Origin: Macrostomum hystrix | Lineage: Eukaryota > Platyhelminthes > Macrostomidae | Direction of reading: 5' to 3' | Length of the DNA stretch: 64,000 bases | Assembly: GCA_950097015.1 (NCBI GenBank) | Contig: CATNEN010000003.1 | Coordinates: forward strand, 10,646,501 to 10,710,500 | In this document: piece after piece, positions 12,201-23,884 of the stretch | Layout of the letters: the number at the start of each line of letters is the position of its first letter | How positions within the stretch are numbered: the stretch's first letter is position 1 | Translations under genes and position numbers: made by a program | The notes under the pieces: model-generated | Database searches by the model: none | What the model was told of the DNA's origin: nothing | Seen by the model: only the letters and a program-made list of their open reading frames with translations

Positions 12201-15200
12201 GATGTCTGCTTGGATCCCGTCATATTTGACAACTTTTTTAAGAATAAAAAGAGCTTATTTAAAATTTAAAATACCACAGGATAGAATCACATTTAATGGT
12301 CTAATTTTAACTGCTCAGCTCTAGTATATGTTGGCGTTCTGGAGGTAGGTTTGAGGACGTAGAGTTCAGTAGTGTTTATGATCAGGAGATAATTGGAGTT
12401 CAGGAGATGATTGGAGTTCAGGAGATGATTGGAGTTCAGGAGATAATTGGAGTTCAGGAGATGATTGGAGTTCAGGAGATGATTGGAGTTCAGGAGATGA
12501 TTGGAGTTCAGGAGATGATTGGAGTTCAGGAGATGATTGGAGTTCAGGAGATGATTGGAGTTCAGGAGATGATTGGAGTTTATGTGGTTTTGGAGTTTAG
12601 GTGGTTTTGGAGTTCAGGTGGTTTTGGAGTTCAGGTGGTTTTGGAGTTCAGGTGGTTTTGGAGTTCAGGTGGTTTTGAAGTTCATGTGGTTTTGGAGTTC
12701 AGGTGGTTTTGGAGTTCAGGTGGTTTTGGAGTTCAGGTGGTTTTGGAGTTCAGGTGGTTTTGGAGTTCAGGTGGTTTTGGAGTTCAGGTGGCTTTGAACT
12801 TCAGGTGGTTTTGAAGTTCTGATGGCTTTGGATGACTTAATAGGCCAACTTGAAGAAGAGGCTTACCAAAACTACAGGAAACAGGTTTACATCGACCAGA
12901 AGCGTCAGTGCAGCAGTCTGTCCTCTTCCAGAAGAAATGCCACGCTCACTACTGACAACTGACAGCAAATGCTGAACTGCTCCAAGTGCTGCAGCTTCGT
13001 CTGTGTTGATAGAATGACCCAACTTGGATCTGGAAAATATTATAAGCCTTTTTACTAGCTAGGTAGATATATACTAGTCCGTGATTTAATTCTTGAGTCC
13101 ATGCTTAGTAGCACAAAACTTCCCTACTAGCTAAAAAATTAACAATACCTTCCAGTGACGTTAAGAAGCTCTTCTTGAACTAATGGACAGCGCGTACCAC
13201 CACCCATTAGTAGAATCTCTTCGCCAATATCATCGCCGCCTTGAATTGTGATTTCGACCACTCGACGTAATCTGCCAAGCAGGTCGGTCGTCAGGACTCG
13301 CAGTTGATCGCGCGTCATCGAGCCCACGCGTCGGTTGGCGCTGAGCACGCGAAAAAGGCGGCTGGCTGCTTGGCGCGCCTTAGCAACCGAAGTAGCGTCG
13401 TTAGCAACCGATTGTGCATCTTTCGAAATAAGCTTGGCGCTCTTATCCTTGAACTTTGGATTTGCAGAACCACGTCTATCATCTCTAGGATCTGATTTTG
13501 TATCCTTAACAACCGCACCAGCGTCATTAGTAACGGTGACATTCAGTCCAGCTAGGCGATCGATAAAATCGATAGCGCCTAGTGCTGCGTCATAGCCGAC
13601 ACTGTGAATGCGCAGAATTCTCAAAGCTCGGTTTTTTAGGCCGAGAACGCGACTATAAGCTGTAGAAAAAAATTATAAAATCTATCAATTTTAATTTTTT
13701 TCATAAAAACATTAAAATACGGTACTTACAAACTAGTGTTACTACAGTCGACGTAGCGCCCATGTCGAAAAATGTGTACTTTTTTGTCAAAGCGGCACCC
13801 ATGCCAGAGCCAAAGTTTACGGCAACTAAAATTATGAATCAGAAAAGCAAGTAAATGAGATAAAATAATTTAATTAGCATCTCTTTGTAGATTTTATTAC
13901 CGAATTTTTATCTCGATCGCTTCTACAGCGAGTCCTAAGCGGTAGAATGTCTAAGCAATCTCTTAATCTCTTAATTAGATAGGAAAAAAAATTATTTCTA
14001 GAAAAAGACACAAATTTAGGACAAAAAATGTTTAAAATAGTTTCAGAAAATTACACTAACAAAAATGTTTTTGATTTTAAATAATGGGATTAAATTTGGT
14101 TAATTTACAAACTTACAAAATTTACCAGCTACTCGTAGAAAGATTTACTTGTCACTGATTAGGATATTGCCAGGTGGGGAGACAATTATTTTCTAAGAGA
14201 TGATTTCCCAACTTACCCCCAGCCTAAACCAAAAGATTCTTGCAGGATAGCTGCGCAGTGGAGGGTCAATGGTTAAAATTTCCATCAACCCTATTGCCAA
14301 ATATGGTGACACTATTTGGTGACACTAGACCCGCAGCCAGCAAGGAGGCAATTCTGCCCATTTCGCTGACTCCTGAGCACACACGATACAGATACAGACA
14401 CTGTACGCAGGCACACGCTCACACAGGTGTGTACATCTGCTCTGATTCTCTCATCGTCAGGCAGTGTACACTCTCACTGTGCCTTGGAGGTTGGCACTCA
14501 GCGGCGTAAGTTGCAGGACAACCTCCCAAGCCTTCTCTCCGCGGCTGCGCCCCAAATTAATGTGACCTAGCCGCGGAATCGAGCTTAGGAACCTTGGTGC
14601 GAGAGTCAAACCCGTCTGAACACAAACGCCCCACGAACCTGCAGCATTGGAGTTGATCAGTCTGACAGAGCACATGCCAGCGTACTGAGCAGCTCTCAGA
14701 AGAGCCTGTCGCTCGGATTGACCCCAGAATGGCGGTACCGTCAGTGCCACTTCAATATCGCCTCTGTCTGCTGTTTTCGTATGGGCTACATCTTCAGATA
14801 AGAATACTAAGGCAGTCTCCATTGCTGCTTCTAGTAGCATCGCCGCCAGTTGTTCCACAGATAGTTGATGGTTACTAAGTAATTTTTTTTCAAATTAAGG
14901 CATATTTTTACAGTACAGTAGAATGATCACGAGGGGGTATTTCATATACCCACATATTTTCTGTATCTCTTGAAACACATATTCAACCAATCGCCATGAA
15001 TTTCCAGAACAGGGATTCAATTTTCCGTATGAAACAACATTCGGAATCACGAAACATCGGCATCGTCGAGATATTCAACGATTCTCGTCTCGACTTCGAA
15101 CCTCTCATGCAGCTAGGAACTCTACAACAGACTCATGTCGCTATGCATAACCTTTGGTCGACAAACTTCAATGATTTGACCCAATAAATGTCACTCTATG

Positions 15201-16028
15201 TATTAATTGTATTACTTACTCGTCCAGCAAAAACGCCAATGTGCCATCAATCCCAGTGACCAGACGATGGTGTGGATATCTAGTCTGGTACAGTCTCACA
15301 ATTGGACTGTTTAATTGTTGACCCAGCAATAATGGAATGTGTAAAAAAGCCTGCTTTGGCTGCTTTGTTGCCTGAAATGTTCAAAAAAAGTTTTTTTAAT
15401 ATCCTCTTTGTATTTTCGCAAAGTTAATAAAAATTTAGTCTCACAATTAACAGGGCCGAATCTCCAATTAGACGCTCTCCACTTCTAAATGCCACTGCAG
15501 TCGGTGTCTTTCGTTGGGCATCTCTGAATAATGATTTCAAATTATAATAAAAGTGCTTTAGTTTCCTTTAAAATATGAATTAGAGCCAACTTACCGATTT
15601 AGAGCTATGTCCATTTGCTTTCCAGGCTGAAAAAACAAGCATGGTTAAATAAACAGTAAATTTGTAAAATGGTTGCATTAAAAAGTAGGCTTACTTTCTT
15701 ACCTTCATTGCTGCTATTTTGATATAGTCATTTCCAAAGTCTATACCGATAAGGGACGTTGAGACTTGAGAAAATATGTGCAATGAAAGGAAATTAATAA
15801 TTAGAATGTTTTTTAATTTAGAGATAGTTATATTTTGCATGGTAAACTGCAGAGAGCAAAAGACTATTAGCATAATGTGATAAAGCATTACTTCATGGTT
15901 TACAATAATTTTTTTCACAAAAAATCCTAAATAAAATGAAAAGCAACAGTTCATTCAAGAATTTTAGACACCTTACCAACAAATCGCACGCATAGAAGTA
16001 TGATTACTAGCACTACCCCGTGCTTCAT
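9207..16028 (-). CDS. HYOU1: HYOU1/GRP170-type ER Hsp70 chaperone, 14 exons, 882 aa
   Basis: Large Hsp110/GRP170-class chaperone of the ER lumen; in known members it assists folding and acts as nucleotide exchange factor for BiP. Exons: 16028-15977, 15764-15703, 15626-15595, 15523-15445, 15371-15220, 14874-14639, 13825-13730, 13659-13149, 13029-12867, 12232-12054, 11930-11670, 11250-10806, 9680-9422, 9328-9207. All phases close, giving 882 codons plus stop. Exon 1 encodes a signal peptide (MKHGVVLVIILLCVRFV). ATPase motifs are IGIDFGNDYIK (phosphate 1), FFDMGATSTVVTL (phosphate 2) and LLMGGGTRCPLVQEE (adenosine). The C-terminal helical part contains DPPILSSQIDARR, matching the conserved HYOU1 segment, then a Lys/Arg-rich tail. 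The acidic loop is much shorter than in vertebrates. The protein ends YDDL instead of a KDEL/NDEL-type signal. Introns 6, 9 and 12 carry a SINE and minisatellites. Confidence 0.93.
9766..10790. repeat. 24-bp minisatellite in HYOU1 intron 12
   Basis: About 42 copies with core GATCTGAGGGAAGGGACACT. A 24-bp unit keeps one frame, and both strands stay open for more than 330 codons: an LKDLREGT octapeptide on plus and SVSLPSDP on minus. It lies wholly inside an intron, so neither frame is a likely gene. On the gene's sense strand each unit contains CCCTTCCCTCAG, a 3'-splice-site look-alike. Confidence 0.97.
12383..12830. repeat. 18-bp minisatellite pair in HYOU1 intron 9
   Basis: Two adjacent blocks share the 18-bp period and GAGTTCAGG: GAGTTCAGGAGATGATTG (about 12 copies), then GAGTTCAGGTGGTTTTGG (about 13 copies). 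ORFs across it are artefacts. Confidence 0.95.
14320..14638 (-). mobile_element. tRNA-derived SINE (family 1, copy 1) in HYOU1 intron 6
   Basis: Aligns along its length with 44565-44887. On the minus strand it begins with a degraded tRNA-like head (GGTTCGTGG.., then CACCAAGG and box B-like AGCTCGATTCC), followed by a conserved body with CTGCGCCCC.. features and a tail ending in repeated GTGTCACCAAATA. Its 5' end coincides with the exon 6 donor of HYOU1 (CAG|GTTCG). Confidence 0.85.
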
Positions 16029-17041
16029 TCTAAAACGACGTTTTAAGCATATAAATTAATAGCTTTTTAATGTGATTTAGTCATAACAACTATAATAAAT
16101 GTAATCACATTATGCAATCATTCGCAGATGAACGATTTCACTAACTCTTAATTTTTCAGCTCGCGCATTTCGGCAGCGATTCTTCTATAAAGATTTTTAT
16201 CAGCAGTGAAACTAGGAATTATCGTATCTTTACCTATATTTTACTGTCCAGACTCCTTGCTATAAGAGGTTTTAAATAATAGTTTATGACAGAACTTGTA
16301 CTTACAAAGTTCAGTTTTTTATAAAAAAATAACGTTTAAATGTGCTGCTGTTTTCAATGATATAAAATATAATTGCAAACAGCCTCTGCCCAAGGCGCAC
16401 GTTGTCATTTTTTGCTTGTGCCACGTAATCTTGAAATTGCGCGATGTTTAATTAAAAGCATCGCGTATTAAGAAAAAACTATTTTATATTTTCTCGCAAA
16501 TATTTTAAAAGAGAAAAAATATAAATAAATTAGGTATTATAAAAAATCTTCGTTCGCATTGTAGCTTTACTCAAATAAATATTTTTGTCGTTAAGTTACA
16601 GTCGAAGTGAGGCGCGGCTTCGGCCGGCTCGGCCTTGAACACCACAGGCCTACAACAATCAGTTTTCACAAATCGAAACTTAAGACGCTAGGCCTAGTCA
16701 TCGTTGAGTAACTGAAAATCAAGTGTTCACCGTGCTTACCTTTAGTCTTGAAGCTCTTTGTTCCTTTTATTGTACAATTTAATACCTAAACTTGAAATTT
16801 TATAAAGAATATTTATTGGCGTATAGGCCCTAGGCTAGACTAGACTCCGGCTCTTGATCAAGTAAAAGAGAAAACAAAACTAATTTGCTTTTTGGCCTAG
16901 ACCTACGCTAAGTAATCAATTTCAAAATAAAGTGTTTGGGTAATAGGCTATTAGCTAATCAATAGGTCACAGTTTTTTATTCTTGCAACTGTTTATTTTA
17001 GTCCATATATTTTCGTTTTGTCATCTGATTGACAGTTTAAA
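16029..17041. promoter_or_regulatory. divergent promoter region between HYOU1 and TFIIS
   Basis: HYOU1 starts leftward at 16028 and TFIIS rightward at 17042, so 1 kb of AT-rich DNA must hold both promoters. It contains GCCACGT at 16420-16426, the core bound by XBP1-type unfolded-protein-response factors, about 390 bp upstream of the HYOU1 ATG. Several AGGCCTA-type motifs lie toward the TFIIS side. No clear TATA box was chosen. The regulatory role is inferred. Confidence 0.5.
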
Positions 17042-18918
17042 ATGTCTGTTGAAGGAGTTGACTATCAAAGAATAGCTAAGAAGCTTGAAAAAATGACATC
17101 AAAAAACAAAATCGTAAGTTATCTATGATTATAAATTAAGAATTTATCTTTGGTGCTCAGGTGGCACTATCTGGTTTTTGTTGTTTTTATTGCATATTTA
17201 CTAGTTTTTTGCAACAAGGCTTTGTTAGGCCTAGGCCTACCTAGTAATACTTAGACTTCTAACTACTACTCTTTGGTTTAACAGATGCTAGGCCTAGCTA
17301 GCAGCTGAATTGTTTTAGTTTATGGGAACCCCTAAAAGTGCATAGGCCTAAGTACTATTGTATAATGAAAAAATATTTAAGGCTTAAAAACTTTGTGAGT
17401 TTAGGGACTGCTCAAATAAACTGAATTCTTGAATTGGATTGACACTATTATTGTATTGCTTATTTTTTCTTCTATGCTGTTTACTGCAAGTAAATACATC
17501 ATTAAAGTAGTAAATTACAAGGGATCTTGCAAAAGTTTCCAGACTAGGCCTACTGCTCGTCATGGTGATAATTTTAGCCTGATTCAGCAAAAAATTTAAA
17601 CAGACAAACAGGCAACTGTATTTTATAATACTAAAAAGTTTCAGAAAGTTTGGAGTTGATGGTCCAAAGTAATAAGCAATTGTACACTAGATTATTATAG
17701 TCATGAAATACGTTTTCCAAGTTACAGCTACCAATCACTGTCACTGTCACTTCTATCGCCAGATGTGTCCACAGGTTGATTGCTGGCTTGCTCCACGTAT
17801 TCACCATTTACGGAGATGCATTTTCGGTAGCGCTGAATCAGCTTTGTCGAAGCCAGACTCCCAGAAGCTGGAATCGAACTGATGTAGAGACTTGTTGGCT
17901 GCTTTGATGACCTCCTCGCGCATTGTGAAGATCTCACCCCGCATTGGCATGTTCATTGGGCCAAAGAGGTGGAAATCGGCGACAGCGAGATTGGGACTGT
18001 AGGCTGGGTGGTTCAGCATTCGTTGGAAGCTGGCTTTCTTAGACCCGAACTCCGATGGATTCTTCGGTCGACTCATTTTCGCTCACTTTTAGTTTGTGAA
18101 AAATCGTGTCAACAGCTTCAAAGGGTTGCAACCTATTTTGGCCCTCATGTATGCTGTGGTTGACTGAGCTGCATAACATTTTAGGAAAAGTCTTTTCTAC
18201 GGCTGAATACCATGGACATCAATTTTCAGCCAAATCAAACACAAATTGTCACCAGGATTAGCATTAGTCCGGAAGCTTTTGCAACACCCCTTGTACAACA
18301 TCAAGTTTTATAGTTTTACAACTGCAACTACTAGCATAATAAAAAATTTAGCTGCAAAAGTGTGTTAAACTTTTTGCTTGCTTCTTAATCATCCTAAGAT
18401 GTCATCCTAAGATGTGATTAAAGACATTTAATTTAGGCAAGCATTTATTTCAATAGCTAATGAAAGCTAATGAAATAATTTTGTACATCTAAATAATACT
18501 TCCTAAAATAAAGTTACAAATATAATTACATACTATATTTATGAATATAGTAGTATAGATTAAGATTCTAAATCTTATTATCTCATTCAGATAATAAGAA
18601 ACATATTTATAATCATTTTTAATGGCATATTTGTCATTTAGACAAACAAATACAAGTAAGCAACCCTTGTCACAGTCAATTACCCCACCTGGTTAATTAA
18701 CTTCAAGATAATTTCTCAACCCTTGTATAGGATGAAGCCAAGGTAGGACGATATTTGACTCAATTGCGAGATGCCAGCATCACAATTGCTGTGCTACAGA
18801 AGACTGGCTTAGGCATCATTGTTAATAGACTGCGACGCGGCCTACAGTCAGATGCACTCCTAGCTGAGGCCAGGCAGCTCATCAAGAAGTGGAAGCGACT
18901 CTTGGACTCCGCTCAGCA

Positions 18919-18969
<51 letters not shown>

Positions 18970-20489
18970 GCAGCAGCAACAAGCGGCCACTGCTGAAAAT
19001 GGCGGTGGCCCATCCGAAGCTAAGAGGCAGCGCGTTGATAACGCCGAGGCCGATGATGCATCAGCCAGTCCGAATGGCTCGGAAGGTGGCGCCGTAGCTT
19101 CAAACGGCCCCACCGCAGCAGCAGCCGCGGTCACTTTCCAGGAATCTGAGCGCCTCCGGACTACAGACTCGGTGCGACTGAAGTGCCGAGAGATGCTGCA
19201 GCAGGTGCGAAATAGAGCTTATTGTGCATTGCTTTTCCTATTATTATGATAGAATCTACTATATATGATCCCAATTTCCCATTTTACTAAGATCTAATTT
19301 CTTTCATTGCTGATCCCAGATGTGACTCATTCCTGATCCCAGAGTTCCCATTCGCCTCATCACTAATCCCAGATTTCCCATCTCCTTCATTCCTGATCTC
19401 AGAGTTCCATTCGCCTCATCCCTGATCCCGAGATTTTCCATCTCCATCCCTGATCCCGAGATTTCCCATCTCCTTCATTCCTGATCCCAGATTTCCCATT
19501 CGCCTCATCCCTGATCCCAGATTTCCCATCTCCTTCATTCCTGATCATAGATTTCTCATCTCATTCATTCCCGATCCCAGATTTCCCATTCACCTCATTC
19601 CTGATCCCAGATTTCCCATTCGCCTCATCCCTGATCCCGAGATTTTCCATCTCCATCCCTGATCCCGAGATTTCCCATCTCCTTCATTCCTGATCCCAGA
19701 TTTCCCATTCGCCTCATCCCTGATCCCAGATTTCCCATCTCCTTCATTCCTGATCCCAGATTTCCCATCTCCTTCTTCCTGATCCCAGATTTCCCATTCA
19801 CCTCATTCCTGATCCCAGATTTCCCATTCGCCTCATTCCTGATCCCAGATTTCCCATTCGCCTCATTCCTGATCCCAAATTTCCCATTCGACTCATTCTT
19901 GATCCCAGATTTCCCATTTTACTTATTTCTGATCCCAGATTTTCCAACTCCTTCATTACTGATCCCAGATTTCCCATTTAATACTCCTCGTGAACTTGAG
20001 TCCCGAATCCCCATCAATTGTCTGTATCCGTAGGCCCTTGAGTCTGACGCCGTGCCATCCGGAGCCTACGAGCCCAACTACCTGGCGGCTGAGATTGAGA
20101 CCTGCGTCCACCTGGAGACCGGCTCTAAGCTAGATATGAAGTACAAGAATCGAATTCGTAGCCGGGTGATGAATCTTCGCGACGCCAAGAATCCCAACCT
20201 GCGCTATTGTGTACTGATGGGCAACATTTCGCCGGCTAATTTTGCACGCATGAGCGCTGAAGAGATGGCCTCGGATGATATGAGAAAGCTAAGAGAGCGA
20301 TTAACTAAGGAGGCCATCGATGATCACCAGATGTCCATGAACACTGGAACAGCCACGGATATGCTCAAGTGCGGCAAATGCAGGAAGAATAATTGCACTT
20401 ACAATCAGCTGCAGACTAGATCGGCCGACGAACCAATGACCACATTTGTGCTGTGCAATGAGTGCGGTCACAGGTGGAAATTTAATTAA
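17042..20489 (+). CDS. TCEA: transcription elongation factor TFIIS, three exons, 333 aa
   Basis: TFIIS rescues backtracked RNA polymerase II by stimulating transcript cleavage. Exons 17042-17113, 18731-19204 and 20034-20489, all phase 0. The TFIIS N-terminal helical bundle spans residues 1-85 ([25 protein letters not shown]). A run of 23 glutamines follows at 86-108, then a Ser/Ala/Gly-rich linker. The central polymerase-binding domain contains [18 protein letters not shown] and [16 protein letters not shown]. The zinc ribbon starts at C295 (CGKC...CNEC) and holds the catalytic acidic pair D314-E315 in RSADEP. Length suits the family. The polyQ tract between the N-domain and linker is unusual. 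Intron 1 carries a mariner copy and intron 2 a 30-bp minisatellite. Confidence 0.95.
17518..18293 (-). mobile_element. degenerate mariner-type element with TIRs
   Basis: 776-bp element in TFIIS intron 1. Terminal inverted repeats match: CAAGGG..TTGCAAAAG.TTCC at the left, and its reverse complement at the right ending CCCTTG. TA dinucleotides flank both ends (17516-17517 and 18294-18295), the expected mariner target duplication. Minus-strand frames at 17728-18076 contain [18 protein letters not shown] and VNGEYVEQ, typical of the C-terminal half of mariner transposases. The frame is broken (parts in different frames) and the N-terminal half is missing, so the element is dead or non-autonomous. 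Confidence 0.88.
18914..18982 (+). repeat. CAG/CAA tract encoding 23 glutamines in TFIIS
   Basis: Mostly uninterrupted CAG codons with a few CAA codons, in frame within exon 2. Confidence 0.98.
19290..19985. repeat. 30-bp minisatellite in TFIIS intron 2
   Basis: About 23 copies with core CTGATCCCAGATTTCCCAT followed by a variable pyrimidine-rich part (CTCCTTCATTC or TCGCCTCATTC). Each unit carries a pyrimidine tract and CAG on the sense strand, resembling a 3' splice site. Confidence 0.96.
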
Positions 20490-21109
20490 CTCCTAACTAA
20501 CAGGCTTTGGGATCTGACACTCGTTTGGGCTTATAATAATTGTTTTTTGTGTTTTATTGTATCCACTGTGTTATTCTGTATAGTTTTTTCCCATATTTTA
20601 GCGACTGAAAAATCTCCGGGCAATCTTCATTCATTCATTAGTAGTTGAATCATGATTATTAATAATAGTTGTGCTCCCAGCGTATGCCAGGCAATTTAGT
20701 TTGCCGATCTCTTGTGTGTGTGTTTTCTTCCCTACAATTTACTGCTTTGACAACTTCCGGTTAATGCAACTTAATATTGCAAATTCAATATTAACAATAA
20801 TAAGCAATTTTTAATTTGAGTATAACAGCTCAAAACCCGAGCGTTGCATTGTTTGTCAAATGTGTTTGTCTGCAAATTGTTAAACGCTTTTATCTTCACT
20901 AGACTTTTTTATGCTAATTTTCTATGGCAGTTGCTTCTGCTGCTACTACTGTTTTAGTAGATTGTTGCGCAAATCCTAATTCACTTTAGGCAATTTAGGA
21001 TCTGAAATTTCTAAAGATTAAAAATGCCTATCAATCATATCAGATAAAAAGTATAAACCTGTGTACAGGTTCTCTGAATCTTCATTCCTGTCCACTGCTT
21101 CTTCTTCCT
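20490..21109. other. 3' flank of TFIIS
   Basis: AT-rich, probably including the 3' UTR. No canonical AATAAA was found close to the stop. Nothing else is seen. Confidence 0.5.
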
Positions 21110-21670
21110 GTGCACTAGATCTTTATCCTGTCCACTCGATCTTTATCCTGTCCACTCGATCTTTATCCTGTCCACTCGATCTTTATCCTGTCCACTCAAT
21201 CTTTATCCTGTCTACTGGATCTTTATCATGTCTACTGGATCTTTATCATGTCTACTGGATCTTTATCATGTCTACTGGATCTTTATCATGTCTACTAGAT
21301 CTTTATCCTGTCTACTATATCTTTATCATGTCTACTAAATCTTTATAATGTCTACTAAATCTTTATCCTGTCTACTATATCTTTATCCTGTCTACTGGAT
21401 CTTTATCATGTCTACTGGATCTTTATCATGTCTACTGGATCTTTATCCTGTCTACTGGATCTTTATCATGTCTACTGGATCTTTATCCTGTCTACTATAT
21501 CTTTATCCTGTCTACTGGATCTTTATCATGTCTACTGGATCTTTATCCTGTCCACTATATCTTTATCCTGTCTACTATATCTTTATCCTGTCTACTGGAT
21601 CTTTATCATGTCTACTGGATCTTTATCATGTCTACTGGATCTTTATCATGTCTACTGGATCTTTATCCTA
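21110..21670. repeat. 20-bp minisatellite
   Basis: About 28 copies of CTTTATCCTGTCTACTGGAT with CCTG/CATG and GGAT/TATAT variants. Long ORFs here (CLLDLYHVYWIF-type peptides) are repeat artefacts. Confidence 0.97.
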
Positions 21671-22617
21671 CTATACTAAATGTCTAAGATCTATAGTTTG
21701 ATAACTTAATAAATTACACCATTACCACCAAAGTTGTTACAGGTCAAATTTCTTTGTAATGTCTTTATCCCAATGATGCCACCAAAGTTGTTGTAGTGTT
21801 ACCTTATCAATACATAAAATCCCACTGCTGTTATTATTGTTTAGTAACAGGGCTTAACACACACACATTCTTTCTCTCCTAGTTCTGTATATATTTTCTT
21901 ATGCATTAGACTGGTGGTCCTGAAAAGGGCCGTTTAACTCTTGATACTCCGGGGTACTTATCTTTCACTGGTCTAACACTCTAATGGTAGCGTTTAGGAT
22001 TGCATGAGCGGTTAACTATAGGCAACTGAGTATGTTTTCCAGTCAAATTAGGCGTCCCGAACATTAGAGTTTAGCAGCTCCCTCTTGGACTAAATCTAGG
22101 TATAGTTCTAAGCATAATTCTTAGTATAAGTCTGAGGATTAATCTTAGTATGTTTCTTGTTATTCTCTTTCTTAATTAAAAATGAAAAACAATGTATTCC
22201 TTTACTAGGGCACTTCTTTATATTTCTGAACACACTTCTTGATCCTTAAACTCTCGACTATTCTCAACTCTTTGATTCTCTTTCACAAACGCACACTCAA
22301 CAGCGACTTCAACAACAACTACATTTTTGGTCTGCGAGGCATCGGTTTTTTATACGAGTACTAGTAGGAAAAACACTGTTTAAAATGGCTAATTTTACGA
22401 AATATTTCATATACTGTAAGTAAATAAATAAACGCATTCATACGGTAAAATATTTTCAGCATTACGGTAAGTAAAACATTTTTTTCGCGTAATTTTGATT
22501 TAAAAGTATAGGGTTTTTATTTATTTACAAAAAGAATATTTACACTAGCTCGTATGACACATGGAAGACCTCCGGTTGAACGTAGCAAAGCAGAAGGAAG
22601 AGTGACAGACTATACAG
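21671..22617. other. intergenic stretch without a supported gene
   Basis: Mixed AT-rich sequence. No credible ORF or RNA gene. Confidence 0.5.
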
Positions 22618-22914
22618 TTGGCTAGTGATCGGGATACACTTGATACTCTTGTTGCAGTGATAACCACTCTGAGATCAGACATCGCCACTCTGAGATCAGA
22701 AATCGCCATTCTGAGATCAGACATCGCCATTCTGAGATCAGACATCGCCATTCTGAGATTAGACATCGCCACTCTGAGATCAGACATCGCCACTCTGAGA
22801 TCAGACATCGCCACTCTGATTCAAAAGTTACACCGACAGAATAAGGATATTCGCACAGAAAGCAAATATAGTGCGCTCACAGTGAAAAGCAAAATTTGGT
22901 CCGGGGGAAAATAG
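22618..22914 (+). other. small coiled-coil ORF built on a 21-bp repeat
   Basis: 98-codon frame in which seven 21-bp units (22668-22815; core TCTGAGATCAGACATCGCCA) encode heptads LRSDIAT, an ideal coiled-coil pattern, ending QKLHRQNKDIRTESKYS. It abuts a dispersed repeat on the same side. It may be a fragment of a transposon protein or chance coding by a minisatellite. I do not call it a host gene. Confidence 0.35.
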
Positions 22915-22934
22915 ATATAAAAATTTTACTCAAC

Positions 22935-23235
22935 TGGCCTAATCCGCGCCCTACTCTTCCCCGAGAGGCTCCGGTTGTCTCTGCTTTCAGCGCTGCCCCG
23001 ACAGATCCTATCGGTTGGCACCCCTTCTGCCTGACGACGGAGTCTCCGAAGAGAGCACGTACTGACTTCGACAACTAGCGCCTATCTAGACCACCCTTGT
23101 CAGCGGCGCACTCTCAATCTCAAGACGCCCAGCGCCGAAAGCTACCTAACTGAGCAAGCGGAGCGTGGTCGGGCGGGGCGAGACAAAACAAAGTGGACTA
23201 GCTTGCTCGTGCTTCTCACAGTGTGAGGCGAATTG
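22935..23235 (-). repeat. dispersed repeat, copy 2
   Basis: Reverse-complement counterpart of 6905-7215, with the same ordered landmarks. It extends to GGCCAGTT at the low-coordinate end. Confidence 0.7.
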
Positions 23236-23884
23236 CGGAATTAGTTTAGGCAACATATAAAGAATGGAGTATTATTAATCTGATATTATATATGCAATGC
23301 GAGTGAGGATTTTCAAAGCCGAATTTCGGATAAAAATAACTAAAAATGCCGCGAGATTCTTTATCAAGTTTGAATTCGCGCCTTGAAGGCCGTGAAATTT
23401 CTCTTTTAACTGCGGAAATAAATAATGCGCATGTGATAACAATATTTTAACGATGTATTGAAAAGGATGTTCAAAACAAAAAATCTCAGTGTACCTAAGA
23501 GAGTTTTTGCAAATGTATATTAACTCGAAAATTTACCAAAATTGTATTTTTTTCAAATGAATAAAAATACATAATTAGCTCATAATTACAGGGTCAGTTT
23601 ACGAAACAAATGGATAGTTAAAAAGCTTTAACTTTAATCGTTATAATCGCAACAAATATTTAAACGTCGATAAAACAAATTGTAAAAAATCTAGACTTAA
23701 AAGTTACAACTTTAAAATATAAAATCCCGAAATTAAAATCTAGATCCTACGAAATTTTATCCCAAAATCTTGATCCCATAAATTTTGTTCCAATAAATTT
23801 GTATCCTAAAATCCTGATCCCATCTAGTATTTTTAAGTTTTTACTTCATTTTTTATTTTTTTCATTTTTATTTCAGTTTCACTA
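23236..23884. other. AT-rich intergenic stretch
   Basis: Strongly A/T biased; nothing supported. Confidence 0.55.
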
